A stretch of 64,000 nt of DNA from Pseudomonas syringae (lineage in GTDB: Bacteria > Pseudomonadota > Gammaproteobacteria > Pseudomonadales > Pseudomonadaceae). The stretch spans positions 1 through 64,000 of the forward strand of contig NZ_JPQU01000015.1 in assembly GCF_000737245.1 (NCBI RefSeq). The letters are read 5' to 3'. A model generated the notes under the pieces. It saw nothing but the letters and a program-made list of their open reading frames with translations, did no database searches and was not told the DNA's origin. A program made the position numbers and the translations under genes. This document shows positions 55,286 through 64,000 of the stretch, one piece after another. Each line of letters starts with the position of its first letter. Within the stretch, counting starts at the first letter, position 1.

Positions 55286-57056
55286 CAGTGTTAATCCACT
55301 CTTTCACAACCTGGGCCACACGACCCGGGTCTTCGGCCACCAGGCTCTTGATCGCGTTCAACTGTGCGTCATAACCCTCGGTCGGGCTAGGCAGCAAAAT
55401 GCTCTGCGGACCGCCCAGGCTGACACGGTCGTTGGACAGTTCGTCGCCGCCCATGCCACCGAAGCCGCCAGTGCCATCGTCGAAGCCTGCCAGCTCTTTG
55501 CTTTTGCCATTGGTGATGTTGTTCAACACCGGGCGCAGCACACCGAACACCAGAATCAGGATGAAGATGATGCCGACGGCTTGTTTGACGATATCCCAGA
55601 ACCAGGGTTGCGAGTAGAACGGAATCTCAGCAATCACCTCGCCCTTCTCGGCCGAGAACGGCACGTTGACGACGCTGACGCTGTCGCCACGGCTGGCATC
55701 GAAACCGACGGCATTCTGGACCAGACGGGTGAAGCGATTCAGATCCTCAGCGCTCCACGGGGAACGGGTCACTTCACCGTTTGCCGCGTTAACCTTGACC
55801 TGATCATCAACCACTACTGCAACCGACAGGCGGGTCAGACGGCCCTGCTGCTGCTTGGTGTGGCTGATGGAACGGTCCAGCTCGAAGTTCTTGGTCGATT
55901 GCACGCGTTTGTCTGCCGGATACGGCGCCAACGCAGGCTGGCCGGTCGCCGGGTCCATGATTTGCTGACCGTTTGCATCCAGCAGCGGCTGGCCCGGTGC
56001 AATGGCGGCAGCAGCGCCAGCGGCACCGCCTGCGGCCTGCGGCGCAGTAGCCGGGCCTGGGGGCTGGTTGCTCAATGCACCCGGCACCCCTTGAGGGCCG
56101 GAACTGCTGGAGCGTTGTTCGTTGACCGACTGCTCGCTACGCAAGGCAGGCTGGTCCGGGTTGAAGCTTTCAGCGGTGGATTCCACGGCGCTAAAGTCAA
56201 CGTTGGCCGAAACTTCAGCCTTGTAGCGGTCGTTGCCCAGCACCGGTTGCAGAATGTTCTGCACACGCTGAGTGAGCATGCTTTCCATGCGGCGGGAATA
56301 ATCGTACTGCTTACCGGCCATGGTCAGCTCGGAGTTTTCCGCCTGATCCGACAGCAGATTGCCCTTTTGATCGACCACGCTGATCTGTGACTTGCTCAGC
56401 TCCGGCACGCTGGTCGAAACCAGATTGACGATCGCCAGAACCTGACTTGGCTCCAGCGTACGTCCGGCGTACAGCTCCACCAGAATCGACGCGCTTGGCT
56501 TGCGGTCATCACGAACGAAGACCGAGCTCTTCGGAATTGCCAGGTGAACGCGAGCCGCCTTGATGTTATTCAGGGACGAAATCGTACGTGCCAGCTCGCC
56601 TTCCAGACCTCGGCGATAACGGGTGGCTTCCATGAACTGGCTGGTACCCAGGCCCTGGTCCTTGTCGAGAATTTCAAAGCCGACATTGCCGTCATGCTGG
56701 GTAACACCCGCCGACGCCAGCTGAATCCGCGCGCGCTGCACGTCTTCTGCCTTGACCAGCAAGGCGCCGGAATTGGGCTCGATGGTGTAAGGAATATTGG
56801 CGGTGGTCAGCGTATCCATGACCTGCTTGCCGTCCATACCGGCCAGGCTACCGTACAGCGGCCGGTAATCAGGCTGCTGGGACCAGAGCACGACGGCAAA
56901 ACCGATTGCCACGCTGGCAGCCAGCCCGACCATCAGGCCGACCTGACGCAACATGGTCATCTCGGAAAGGTTTTCCAGAAAAGCCAGGCCCATCAACGGC
57001 TTTTTCCCGGAAGCGCTTGTCTTGGCCGGAACGCTATCGGCGAGTGTTTCTGCCAT
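55278..57056 (-). CDS. fliF: Flagellar MS-ring protein FliF
   Basis: The 592-residue protein has membrane helices at about 36-57 and 445-470, a large periplasmic ring-building part (YRPLYGSLAGMDGKQVMDTL, ARTISSLNNIKAARVHLAIP) with a Pro/Ala/Gly-rich loop (about 300-360), and a cytoplasmic tail that binds FliG (ending RVAQVVKEWINTDE). It builds the MS ring on which the motor assembles. It starts 14 bp after fliE. Confidence 0.96.
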   Translation of the reverse strand: MAETLADSVPAKTSASGKKPLMGLAFLENLSEMTMLRQVGLMVGLAASVAIGFAVVLWSQQPDYRPLYGSLAGMDGKQVMDTLTTANIPYTIEPNSGALLVKAEDVQRARIQLASAGVTQHDGNVGFEILDKDQGLGTSQFMEATRYRRGLEGELARTISSLNNIKAARVHLAIPKSSVFVRDDRKPSASILVELYAGRTLEPSQVLAIVNLVSTSVPELSKSQISVVDQKGNLLSDQAENSELTMAGKQYDYSRRMESMLTQRVQNILQPVLGNDRYKAEVSANVDFSAVESTAESFNPDQPALRSEQSVNEQRSSSSGPQGVPGALSNQPPGPATAPQAAGGAAGAAAAIAPGQPLLDANGQQIMDPATGQPALAPYPADKRVQSTKNFELDRSISHTKQQQGRLTRLSVAVVVDDQVKVNAANGEVTRSPWSAEDLNRFTRLVQNAVGFDASRGDSVSVVNVPFSAEKGEVIAEIPFYSQPWFWDIVKQAVGIIFILILVFGVLRPVLNNITNGKSKELAGFDDGTGGFGGMGGDELSNDRVSLGGPQSILLPSPTEGYDAQLNAIKSLVAEDPGRVAQVVKEWINTDE

Positions 57057-57070
57057 GACTCAATACGTCC

Positions 57071-57397
57071 TTAAACCGGCATCTGCATGATGTCTTGATA
57101 AGCCTGAACCAGTTTGTTCCGAACCTGGGTCAAGGCCTGGAAAGACACGGAGGCTTTCTGCGACGAAATCATCACATCGGTGAGATCCACGCCGGACTTG
57201 CCGATTTCAAAGGCGCTCGCGAGCTGATTGGAGGCCTGTTGGGTCTCACTGACCTTGTTCACGGCCTGACCAAGCATGTCGGCAAAGCTGCTGGAGCCGA
57301 TTTCCGGCGTGGCGGCGGCTTTCGGCGCGGCCATGGCATCCATTTGCATGGAGCGCATATCCAACATCAAGCGATTAAATTCAACACCTTGGCTCAT
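57071..57397 (-). CDS. fliE: Flagellar basal-body adaptor FliE
   Basis: The 108-residue protein joins the MS ring to the rod. The family C-terminus is clear ([40 protein letters not shown]). ATG 57397 ([18 protein letters not shown]) has GAGAG eight bases upstream; another ATG two codons earlier is possible, and the frame opens at 57421. A perfect sigma54-type promoter lies 78 bp upstream, so fliE leads fliEFGHIJ. Confidence 0.95.
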   Translation of the reverse strand: MSQGVEFNRLMLDMRSMQMDAMAAPKAAATPEIGSSSFADMLGQAVNKVSETQQASNQLASAFEIGKSGVDLTDVMISSQKASVSFQALTQVRNKLVQAYQDIMQMPV

Positions 57398-57474
57398 GGA
57401 CATATCTCTCGTAAGTGCCACTCTCGTGAGTGCCGCAAATTTTTGACACTGATTCAGCGGTCATGCATGACAAA

Positions 57475-57489
57475 GCAACAAGGGTGCCA
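57475..57489 (-). promoter_or_regulatory. Sigma54-type promoter of fliE
   Basis: Minus strand TGGCACCCTTGTTGC fits TGGCAC-N5-TTGC exactly. FleR is the known activator of fliE-type operons and is encoded just upstream. Confidence 0.85.
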
Positions 57490-57661
57490 GTTACATGACG
57501 GCAAATAGCCACCACTATAACGTATTTTATATAGTTCCCTTCCAAAACCTTGTACTTGCTCGGTTTTGAGCCTTTCACAGCTATCGACGGACAACGACTA
57601 AAACCTGGCTGCGACAAATCGCCGCACCACAGTATTGACTACTGCAACCCTCGATAACTAC

Positions 57662-59086
57662 TCAGGTGGCAAACAGATAACCTTCAACATCCATACCTGC
57701 ATCGCGCATTTGCGCCAGTTTGTAGCGCAACGTACGCGGACTGATACCCAGACGCTCTGCGGCTTCTTTTCGACGACCACGCTCGGCCCGCAGCGTGTCG
57801 ATAATCATCTGGAATTCCCGACGACGCAGGTCATCACCCAAGGCCCCCGCTGAATCAGTGCCGGACATGTCCAGCGCGGCGCCCGTTGCTGCCGTCGCCG
57901 TCACGGGTGCCGAGCTCGCAACCGGCGCCGCATTCGAAACCAGCGAAGCTCCGGTCACTGGCCCCATCAGGCAAAAGTCTTCAGCCTGAATCACCCCGCC
58001 CTGCTGCAAGATCAGTGCACGCTGCACCGCATTGTCCAGCTCCCGCACATTGCCGGGCCAGGCGTAATCGATCAAACACTGTTGCGCCTGGGCAGACAGC
58101 CTGACCGCTGCGTGTTTCATTTTATTGACGTGTTTTGCCAGCAACCGCTCAGCCAGCGGCAGAATGTCGGCGGTCCGTTGACGCAACGGCTGCCAGGCAA
58201 GGGGAAACACCGAAAGCCGGTAGAACAGATCCTCCCGGAAACGCCCCGCCGCCACTTCGCCAGCCAGATCGCGGTTGGTGGTTGCCAGCACACGAATATC
58301 CAGATTGATCGGCTTCTTGCCACCGACCCGCTCTACTTCACGCTCCTGCAACACGCGCAATAATTTGGCCTGCAGGCCCATGGGCATTTCAGAAATTTCA
58401 TCGAGCAGAATCGTACCGCCATCAGCCTGCTCGAACTTGCCTGCCTGTGCAGCAATTGCACCGGTAAACGAGCCCTTCTCATGACCGAATAAGGTCGCTT
58501 CAAGCATGTTGTCAGGGATGGCGGCACAGTTAATGGCAATAAACGGCTTATCGGCACGAGGTGAATGCTGATGGATGTAACGCGCCAGCACTTCCTTGCC
58601 GGTCCCGGACTCGCCGGAAATCAACACGGTTGAGTCGCTTTTCGCCACGCGGCTGGCCAGATTCAGCAACTGCGCACTGGCCGGCTCTACCGCCACAGGT
58701 CCGTCATGATCGATCGGCCCAAGGCGCCCCAGAGCATGCCGGGCAACCAGCGCCAGCAATGCTTTGGGCTCGAAAGGCTTGACCAGATAATCGGCGGCAC
58801 CTTGACGCATGGCATCGACAGCACGATCAACCGCGCCGTGGGCGGTCATCAACAGCACCGGTAATTGCGGGTGACGATCACGCAACAGACCCAACAACTG
58901 ATGTCCATCCATGCCCGGCATGTTGACATCACTGATGACCAGGCTGAAGGGCTCACTCGCAGCGGCGGCCAACGCCTCTTCCGCGCAGGTGACGGCATGG
59001 TAGTCATGACCGGCCAACTCAAGGGTATCGCCCAGCGCTTCACGCAGCGCCCGATCATCCTCGACCAGCAATACCTTGATCGACAT
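57662..59086 (-). CDS. fleR: Sigma54-dependent response regulator FleR
   Basis: The 474-residue protein has a receiver domain (VLLVEDDRALREALGD, phosphorylated Asp53 in VISDVNMPG). The AAA+ domain follows, with Walker A GESGTGKE, a GSFTGA loop where most family members have GAFTGA, and Walker B GGTILLDEISEMP. A Fis-type helix-turn-helix ends it (RKEAAERLGISPRTLRYKLA). FleS phosphorylates it, and it then activates sigma54 promoters of class III flagellar genes. ATG 59086 overlaps the fleS stop (TGATG). Confidence 0.95.
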   Translation of the reverse strand: MSIKVLLVEDDRALREALGDTLELAGHDYHAVTCAEEALAAAASEPFSLVISDVNMPGMDGHQLLGLLRDRHPQLPVLLMTAHGAVDRAVDAMRQGAADYLVKPFEPKALLALVARHALGRLGPIDHDGPVAVEPASAQLLNLASRVAKSDSTVLISGESGTGKEVLARYIHQHSPRADKPFIAINCAAIPDNMLEATLFGHEKGSFTGAIAAQAGKFEQADGGTILLDEISEMPMGLQAKLLRVLQEREVERVGGKKPINLDIRVLATTNRDLAGEVAAGRFREDLFYRLSVFPLAWQPLRQRTADILPLAERLLAKHVNKMKHAAVRLSAQAQQCLIDYAWPGNVRELDNAVQRALILQQGGVIQAEDFCLMGPVTGASLVSNAAPVASSAPVTATAATGAALDMSGTDSAGALGDDLRRREFQMIIDTLRAERGRRKEAAERLGISPRTLRYKLAQMRDAGMDVEGYLFAT

Positions 59087-60300
59087 CAGCTGATTTCCTG
59101 TTGGGTAGAGCAAGGGATCAACGGCAAGGTGACAATCGCACAGGTGCCACGGCCTGGCCGGGACCGGTAATGCACGCTGCCGCGATGGGCGCGGGTCACC
59201 GCGGTCACCACCGCAAGCCCCAGCCCGGTGCCGGTAGCCTTGGTGGTGAAGAATGGCTCGCCGATGCGTGCCAGCGCCGCTGCACTGATACCGCCGCCGT
59301 TATCGCTGACGCACAGGCGCAGGGAGTCGCCCCTGGCGTACGCGTGAATTTTAAGACGCGTCCGACCGGCACTGGCCTGGACCGCATTTTCAATCAGATT
59401 GAGCAACGCCCCGACCAACGTATCGCGATTGCACAGCAACTGGCCGTCAAAATCGTCGCACTGCCAGCGTACCGCCAGATCCTGAGTATGAGTGAGAGCC
59501 GCAGCCTGGAGGGCTTCGAACAACACATGAGGCGCGATCCGGTCGGTCAACGGCAATTCGCCCCGGGCGAAGACCAGCATGTCGCGCACCTGATGCTCAA
59601 GTTCGTGCAGCCGTTCTTTGAGCCGCCCTGCGAAACGTCGCTGGGTTTCCACTGGCAACTGCTGCTCGGTCAAATGGCTGGCGTAAATCAGCGCAGCGGA
59701 CAGCGGCGTGCGGATCTGATGAGCCAGGGACGCAACCATGCGCCCCAACGATGACAGACGCTCATGCCGCGCCAGTTGATCCTGCAATCGCCGGGTTTCC
59801 GTTAAATCGTTGAGCAACACCAGTTGCCCCGGCTCTGCGTCCAGGGAACGGGTCGAGATGGAAAGACGTCGACCGTCCTTGAGTGAGATTTCATGGCCGT
59901 CGTCCTCGCGGGGCGCGAAACAACGGCTGATCACGTGCCGCCACAGCTCGCCAATCAACGGTTGACCGAGCAGGTCTACAGCTGCCGGGTTCGCCTCGCG
60001 CACAATGCCCATGGCATCAATAACGATGACGCCACCGGGCAGCAGATCGAGAAGATTTTGCAGACGGTTGGCGATGCGTTCTTTTTCCGCCAGTTCTTCC
60101 ATGCGCTGGGCACTGACCACCGCCAGCTCGCCCTTGAGTTCAGAGACCCGCGTTTCAAGCAAGCTGTAGGAGTCTGTCAACTGCGCCGACATCTGATTGA
60201 ACAGTTGAAACGCCTGCTCAAGCCCCTGACGGCTTTCCAGCTCCAGGGACGGCGGCACTTGAGGCAATGCACCAGAAGGGATTTGGGCGGCTTGAGGCAT
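59086..60300 (-). CDS. fleS: Flagellar sensor histidine kinase FleS
   Basis: The 404-residue soluble kinase has a coiled-coil N-terminus, a PAS domain (about 80-175: LLDLLPGGVIVIDAMGIVRE), the H-box SLAHQIRTPLSAAL with the phosphorylated histidine, and an ATPase domain with NLIENAVQAS, CVSDNGGGIS and TGTGLGLAVV. No membrane helices are seen, so it must sense a cytoplasmic state. A sigma54-like promoter lies 55 bp upstream. Confidence 0.95.
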   Translation of the reverse strand: MPQAAQIPSGALPQVPPSLELESRQGLEQAFQLFNQMSAQLTDSYSLLETRVSELKGELAVVSAQRMEELAEKERIANRLQNLLDLLPGGVIVIDAMGIVREANPAAVDLLGQPLIGELWRHVISRCFAPREDDGHEISLKDGRRLSISTRSLDAEPGQLVLLNDLTETRRLQDQLARHERLSSLGRMVASLAHQIRTPLSAALIYASHLTEQQLPVETQRRFAGRLKERLHELEHQVRDMLVFARGELPLTDRIAPHVLFEALQAAALTHTQDLAVRWQCDDFDGQLLCNRDTLVGALLNLIENAVQASAGRTRLKIHAYARGDSLRLCVSDNGGGISAAALARIGEPFFTTKATGTGLGLAVVTAVTRAHRGSVHYRSRPGRGTCAIVTLPLIPCSTQQEIS

Positions 60301-60354
60301 AAGTAATCTCTCGCATGGCGAACCGTCATTAAACGGTATGTTGCTAGAGACTTA

Positions 60355-60369
60355 GCAATCCCCGTGCCG
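60355..60369 (-). promoter_or_regulatory. Sigma54-type promoter of fleSR
   Basis: Minus strand CGGCACGGGGATTGC differs from TGGCAC-N5-TTGC only in its first base and keeps GG and GC spacing. fleSR is a known FleQ target. The site touches the fleQ terminator. Confidence 0.7.
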
Positions 60370-60396
60370 AAAAAAAACCCCTGAAAATTCAGGGGT
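60370..60396 (-). terminator. Terminator of fleQ
   Basis: On the minus strand ACCCCTGAATTTTCAGGGGT forms an 8-bp stem followed by TTTTTTT. It lies 27 bp after the fleQ stop and directly before the fleSR promoter. Confidence 0.9.
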
Positions 60397-60422
60397 CTGG
60401 CTTTTTGGCAAATCAATAAGCG

Positions 60423-61901
60423 TCAATCATCTGCCTGTTCGTCACCTTCGCGACGACTCATGCCGTATTTGCGCATCTTTTCCACCAGGGTGGTACGGCG
60501 AATCCTCAACCGCTCGGCAGCCCGGGCAACAATGCCACTGGCATCGTCCAGAGCCTGTTGAATCAGGCCTTGCTCCAGACCACCCAGGTAGTCCTTCAAA
60601 TCCAGGCCTTCAGGCGGCAGCATGGCGCCGGCCGAGAAGTTCGGCGTGTGGCCGTTGATTGCCACCCGCTCTTCCAGATCGATGCGCAGGCTGTCGACCA
60701 TTTGCTCGTCTTCGTCATCGACGTAGCGGAATTTCTTCGGCAACTCGGCAACGCCTATGACGCCGTATGGGTGCATGATCGCCATGCGTTCCACCAGATT
60801 GGCCAACTCGCGGACGTTGCCCGGCCAGCCATGCCGACACAGCGACATGATGGCGGCCGAGTTGAAGCGGATTGAACCGCGCTTCTCGTGCTCCATGCGC
60901 GAGATCAGCTCGTTCATCAGCAACGGGATGTCTTCAACCCGCTCGCGCAACGGTGCCATTTCAATCGGGAACACATTCAAGCGGTAATAGAGATCTTCGC
61001 GGAAGCTGCCGATCTCGATCATCGACTCGAGATTTTTATGGGTAGCGGCAATGATGCGCACGTCGACACTTTGGGTCTTGTTGCTGCCGACCCGCTCGAA
61101 CGTCCGCTCTTGCAGAACCCGCAGCAGTTTGACCTGCATCGGCAACGGCATATCGCCAATTTCATCAAGAAACAATGTACCGCCGTTGGCCAGCTCAAAG
61201 CGCCCGGCACGGCTGGTGATGGCACCGGTAAAGGCGCCCTTCTCATGACCGAACAATTCGCTTTCCAGCAACTCGGCCGGAATCGCGCCGCAGTTGACCG
61301 GCACAAACGGCGCATCGCGACGCTTGGAGTGATAGTGCAGGTTACGCGCAACGACTTCCTTGCCGGTGCCCGACTCACCCAGGATCAGAACACTGGCGTC
61401 GGTATCGGCGACCTGCTGCATCATCTGCCGCACATGCTGAATCGCTCGACTGGTCCCGACCAGACTGCGAAACAGATTCGGCTCACGATGGCGCCCGCGC
61501 TCACGAGCCTGATCGTACATTTCACGATAGACCTGGGCGCGGTGCAGGGAATCCAGCAGCTTGCTGTAGCTGGGCGGCATTTCGAGCGTAGAGAGCACGC
61601 GGCGACGAAGATCTTCCGGCAGCTCTGACGCAGAATTTATTTCGCCCATCATCAACACAGGAAGGAACTCATCCCATGCAGCGACGGTCTTAAGCAGTCC
61701 TTGGAGACTTCCGGGGGCGTTTACGCTGCCGACCAGCACGCAGAGCACTTCGCGGGTGGATGCCAGAGAGCCGACAATCTGCTGCCAATCCTGGCTTGAG
61801 CAGGACAAATTTTCTTCGCCGAGAAAATTCAGAATCACCGCTAAATCGCGGCGGCGCTGGCTATCGTCATCGATCAGTAGAATCTTGATTTCACGCCACA
61901 T
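60423..61901 (-). CDS. fleQ: Flagellar master regulator FleQ
   Basis: The 492-residue protein is the sigma54 enhancer-binding activator at the top of the flagellar hierarchy and a c-di-GMP-responsive regulator of exopolysaccharide genes. Its receiver-like N-domain (about 1-130) begins [16 protein letters not shown] but has VLVGSV where a phosphorylated aspartate would be, so it is not a normal receiver. The AAA+ domain has Walker [15 protein letters not shown] and Walker [15 protein letters not shown] Fis-type helix-turn-helix ([20 protein letters not shown]) ends it. Confidence 0.96.
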   Translation of the reverse strand: MWREIKILLIDDDSQRRRDLAVILNFLGEENLSCSSQDWQQIVGSLASTREVLCVLVGSVNAPGSLQGLLKTVAAWDEFLPVLMMGEINSASELPEDLRRRVLSTLEMPPSYSKLLDSLHRAQVYREMYDQARERGRHREPNLFRSLVGTSRAIQHVRQMMQQVADTDASVLILGESGTGKEVVARNLHYHSKRRDAPFVPVNCGAIPAELLESELFGHEKGAFTGAITSRAGRFELANGGTLFLDEIGDMPLPMQVKLLRVLQERTFERVGSNKTQSVDVRIIAATHKNLESMIEIGSFREDLYYRLNVFPIEMAPLRERVEDIPLLMNELISRMEHEKRGSIRFNSAAIMSLCRHGWPGNVRELANLVERMAIMHPYGVIGVAELPKKFRYVDDEDEQMVDSLRIDLEERVAINGHTPNFSAGAMLPPEGLDLKDYLGGLEQGLIQQALDDASGIVARAAERLRIRRTTLVEKMRKYGMSRREGDEQADD

Positions 61902-61987
61902 GCAATAGCAACTTCCCTAGTCAACTCAATGCCCGCTCAGGGGTGGGCAGCTTGCCTCCCCAGCCAATACGAATGCCAGGAAGCCAG

Positions 61988-62016
61988 AAAATAGTAAACA
62001 TCGCTAGTTAAGTCAA
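61988..62016 (-). promoter_or_regulatory. Sigma70-type promoter of fleQ
   Basis: Minus strand TTGACT (62016-62011), 17 bp, TATTTT (61993-61988). The -35 matches five of six and the -10 four of six consensus bases. Transcription would start about 80 bp before the fleQ ATG, in an A+T-rich gap. Confidence 0.5.
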
Positions 62017-62055
62017 AAAACCGTAAACAGTCAAATTTATGGCGTATTTTACTTT

Positions 62056-62071
62056 TTGACCAACCGGTCAC
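62056..62071. promoter_or_regulatory. Palindrome resembling a RutR-type operator upstream of fleQ
   Basis: TTGACCAACCGGTCAC contains the perfect inverted pair TGACC/GGTCA. Twelve of fourteen defined bases match the TTGACCA-N2-TGGTCAA pattern of RutR. It overlaps the last codon and stop of fliT and is 40 bp upstream of the fleQ -35. A RutR-like gene is at 7166-7777. Confidence 0.35.
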
Positions 62072-62367
62072 GAATCGAACAGATGGTAAACCTTTGCAGC
62101 GTTCTTGGCTTGGGTGATTTGCGTCATTTCGTCGACAATCGCCTGACGCGCGCCTGTAGCACCCTCGATTAACTGGCGGTAAACCGTCATCAGTTCTTCG
62201 AGATTGCCACGCAGTTCCGGATCGTTGAGTACTTCCTGGCTGATAACGTCCTCAATGCACGCACGGCAGTCCAGATCCAGCTTGCCGATAGCCTCCCAGT
62301 CACGCTCGGCCAAAGCGCCTACCAGCGCCTCACGAGTCTCTTCGATACGCTTGAGTGCAACACTCAT
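62068..62367 (-). CDS. fliT: FliT-like flagellar protein
   Basis: The 99-residue helical protein has the size and placement of FliT/FleP, a chaperone-like partner of the filament cap FliD, encoded after fliD and fliS. Sequence features are only amphipathic helices (LKRIEETREALVGALAERDW, LEELMTVYRQLIEGATGARQ). Assignment rests on these and on gene order. It starts 26 bp after fliS. Confidence 0.8.
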   Translation of the reverse strand: MSVALKRIEETREALVGALAERDWEAIGKLDLDCRACIEDVISQEVLNDPELRGNLEELMTVYRQLIEGATGARQAIVDEMTQITQAKNAAKVYHLFDS

Positions 62368-62393
62368 GTGAATCTCCTCGGCACAACAGCTTC

Positions 62394-62789
62394 TTATTGG
62401 TTTTGTTGATCCGCGATGGCGTCCCAGCCTTCTTTGACCGTGATCAGCAAGCCTGCGACTTCGTCGAGCATCTGTGGATCATTCTTAACGTTAGCCTCGG
62501 TCAGCCGCTTCATCATGAAGTGATAGAGGTTGTCCTGATTTCTCAGAGCGTCAGAAGGATCCTTTTCAAGATCCAGCCCTTCACGCAGGCCGCCGATAAT
62601 GCCGATCGCCTTGCCAATGAAAATACCTTTGTTAGGCAGATCCTTGCGTGCCATTGCACCTTTGGCTTGAGCTATGCGATCAAGGCCGCCCTGCATCAAC
62701 ATCTGCACGAGACGATGAGGGCTGGCTTCAGAGGTTTGCGCCTGAGAGCCAATCTTCTGGTACTGACGCAACGCTAACATAGGATTCAT
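62394..62789 (-). CDS. fliS: Flagellin chaperone FliS
   Basis: The 131-residue helical protein matches FliS (ALRQYQKIGSQAQTSEASPH, RLVQMLMQGGLDRIAQAKGA, the region GLREGLDLEKDPSDALRNQD). It binds the flagellin C-terminus and stops it from polymerising in the cytoplasm. It is 117 bp after fliD, with the fliD terminator between them. Confidence 0.95.
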   Translation of the reverse strand: MNPMLALRQYQKIGSQAQTSEASPHRLVQMLMQGGLDRIAQAKGAMARKDLPNKGIFIGKAIGIIGGLREGLDLEKDPSDALRNQDNLYHFMMKRLTEANVKNDPQMLDEVAGLLITVKEGWDAIADQQNQ

Positions 62790-62863
62790 AGATTACCTCG
62801 TAACAACTCCGGGACTCACATAACCAAGCTATCGACGCCCAGCCAAAAAACTTTAACCTGAAG

Positions 62864-62893
62864 CAGAAAACCCGACACGGGGTCGGGTTTCTG
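62864..62893 (-). terminator. Terminator of fliD
   Basis: On the minus strand AAACCCGAC and GTCGGGTTTTC form a stem around CCCGT-type loop bases, followed by TTTTC. It lies just after the fliD stop and 75 bp before fliS. Confidence 0.75.
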
Positions 62894-62906
62894 GAAGGCA
62901 TCTTTT

Positions 62907-64000
62907 TTAAGAAGCATTCTTCTGAGCATTCATCGCTTCAAATATCGACGTAATGCTCGAAGCAGTTGCCTTGAGCTGGCCCACAACCAGATCCATCGCG
63001 TTGTATTTCTTGGTCAGCGCGGCAGTCAGCGTTTCAATTCGACGATCCAGCGCCTCCTGCTGCTCAGCCAACTGCGCGTTGGTTTTGTTCAGCTGAGTGG
63101 TCTTCTGCGCCAGGATGCCGCCGGTCTCGCTGAATGGCGTGATCGACTTTGTAACCCGAGCCAGCAAACCGGTGTCACCGCTGAACAACGCCTGAATTTG
63201 CCCGCCAAGTTTCTTGTCGTCCATCGCGGCGGTGAATTTGACATTATCCAGTAAAAGCGTGCCGTTACCCTGGGTGGTAATACCCAACTGCGCCAGCGAG
63301 CCAAGACCAGAGCTACTAGTCGACGTCGCGATCTCACTGCGAATCGCGGCGAGCATGTTGCGAGGAGCGGAGTCACCGGTGAGCTCTGCTGGCGTAAAAA
63401 CCCCCTTGGCGTCTGTCGACCCCTTGGTCAGGGTCGTTACCAGGTTGACCAACGTGTTGTAGGAGCTGACAAAGGTCTGCAAGGACGTCCTTAAACCATC
63501 CGTGTTGGTTGCCACGGTGATGGTTGAGGACTTGAACGTTGACGCGTTGACACCGTCCCCGCCGGAGACCAGATCGAGAGTCAGGCCGGAAACAGCGCCC
63601 TCAACCTTGTTTTTGGCGCTGGTAAGCTCAAGACCATCAATGGTGAACTTTGCATCTTGAGCAAATCCGGCAATAGCACCCGCGCCAGGCACGCCACCCA
63701 CTGCCGTACTGGCCATGGTCTTGGTGCCATCGATATCCAGCATGGTCCCAACACTGGCATCGCCGACAACCTTCAGGTCTTTACCAGCACCTGTCGTGGT
63801 AGACGTAAAAACCAGTCGCGCGCCATTCGCGTCATTGATGATGTTCGCGCTGATACCCTTGCCCTGAAGCGAGGTGTTGATCGCGTTACGGGTTTCCTCC
63901 AGCGTGCCACCTGTGAGGGCGACATCGTAATCAATGCCATTTTGAGTGATTTTCAGGTTACCACTCGGAATGGCACTTGCCGGATCGATTGAGGCAGTTG
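62907..64000 (-). CDS. fliD: Filament cap protein FliD (3' part)
   Basis: About 364 C-terminal residues of FliD, the filament cap and hook-associated protein 2, are present; the 5' end lies beyond the window. The frame is open to 64000, and the apparent methionine start at 63743 is internal. Visible family parts are LVFTSTTTGAGKDLKVVGDA, FAQDAKFTIDGLELTSAKNK, TLQTFVSSYNTLVNLV-type helix and a C-terminal coiled coil (TQLNKTNAQLAEQQEALDRR). FliD lets flagellin insert at the filament tip. Confidence 0.93.
   Translation of the reverse strand, partial: TASIDPASAIPSGNLKITQNGIDYDVALTGGTLEETRNAINTSLQGKGISANIINDANGARLVFTSTTTGAGKDLKVVGDASVGTMLDIDGTKTMASTAVGGVPGAGAIAGFAQDAKFTIDGLELTSAKNKVEGAVSGLTLDLVSGGDGVNASTFKSSTITVATNTDGLRTSLQTFVSSYNTLVNLVTTLTKGSTDAKGVFTPAELTGDSAPRNMLAAIRSEIATSTSSSGLGSLAQLGITTQGNGTLLLDNVKFTAAMDDKKLGGQIQALFSGDTGLLARVTKSITPFSETGGILAQKTTQLNKTNAQLAEQQEALDRRIETLTAALTKKYNAMDLVVGQLKATASSITSIFEAMNAQKNAS

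Noticed and set aside
55101..56390. 429-codon plus-strand frame opposite fliF and fliG
   Set aside because: Crosses two antisense genes and has shadow-like composition.

Overview
The window is chromosomal DNA of a Pseudomonas, most likely the P. fluorescens group. The reasons are the gene order (ccm cytochrome c maturation operon beside a polar-flagellum and chemotaxis cluster with FleQ, FleSR, FleN, FlhF, ParC/ParP, MotCD and HptB-HsbR-HsbA), near-identity in memory of several proteins to P. aeruginosa homologues, the G+C-rich codon use, and many Pseudomonas REP-type palindromes between genes. These are family-level judgements; no database search was run.

Layout. 1-3.2 kb (+): end of a purine/urate degradation cluster (allA, puuD) and a Tsx/OmpK-type outer membrane channel. 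3.3-5.5 kb (-): an A+T-richer S-type pyocin-like bacteriocin with its small putative immunity gene. 5.9-15 kb: assorted genes, namely a small unknown gene with a DUF808 membrane protein, a divergent RutR-like TetR regulator, a Cache-domain chemoreceptor with its own FliA-type promoter, a voltage-gated-type ion channel, the sulfate-binding protein Sbp, and a GMC oxidoreductase with an AraC-type regulator. 15.4-22.8 kb (-): ccmABCDEFGHI plus a lipoprotein. 23-25 kb (+): an accessory FliK-like protein and an FlhB C-terminal-domain protein. 25.9-64 kb (-): the flagellar and chemotaxis cluster.

In the direction of transcription (high to low coordinates) the flagellar part reads fliD (cut by the window end), fliS, fliT, fleQ, fleS, fleR, fliE, fliF, fliG, fliH, fliI, fliJ, hsbA, hsbR, hptB, fliK, fliL, fliM, fliN, fliO, fliP, fliQ, fliR, flhB, flhA, flhF, fleN, fliA, cheY, cheZ, cheA, cheB, motC, motD, parC, parP, cheW and a DUF2802 gene. 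FleQ is the sigma54-dependent master activator. Sigma54-type -24/-12 elements can be read directly upstream of fleSR, fliE, fliK, fliL and, more weakly, flhA, which fits the known hierarchy. FliA then serves late genes such as the chemoreceptor at 8.3 kb.

The intergenic DNA is unusually rich in repeats. Three copies of a roughly 280-310 bp element (24995-25276, 25615-25894, 41498-41806) differ in the sequence of their stems but keep the stems complementary, which suggests a conserved folded DNA or RNA element. Two copies lie as inverted arms around a REP doublet. A 275-bp tandem repeat lies just upstream of flhA (40.66-41.33 kb). These elements and the bacteriocin/immunity pair are the most interesting parts of the window.
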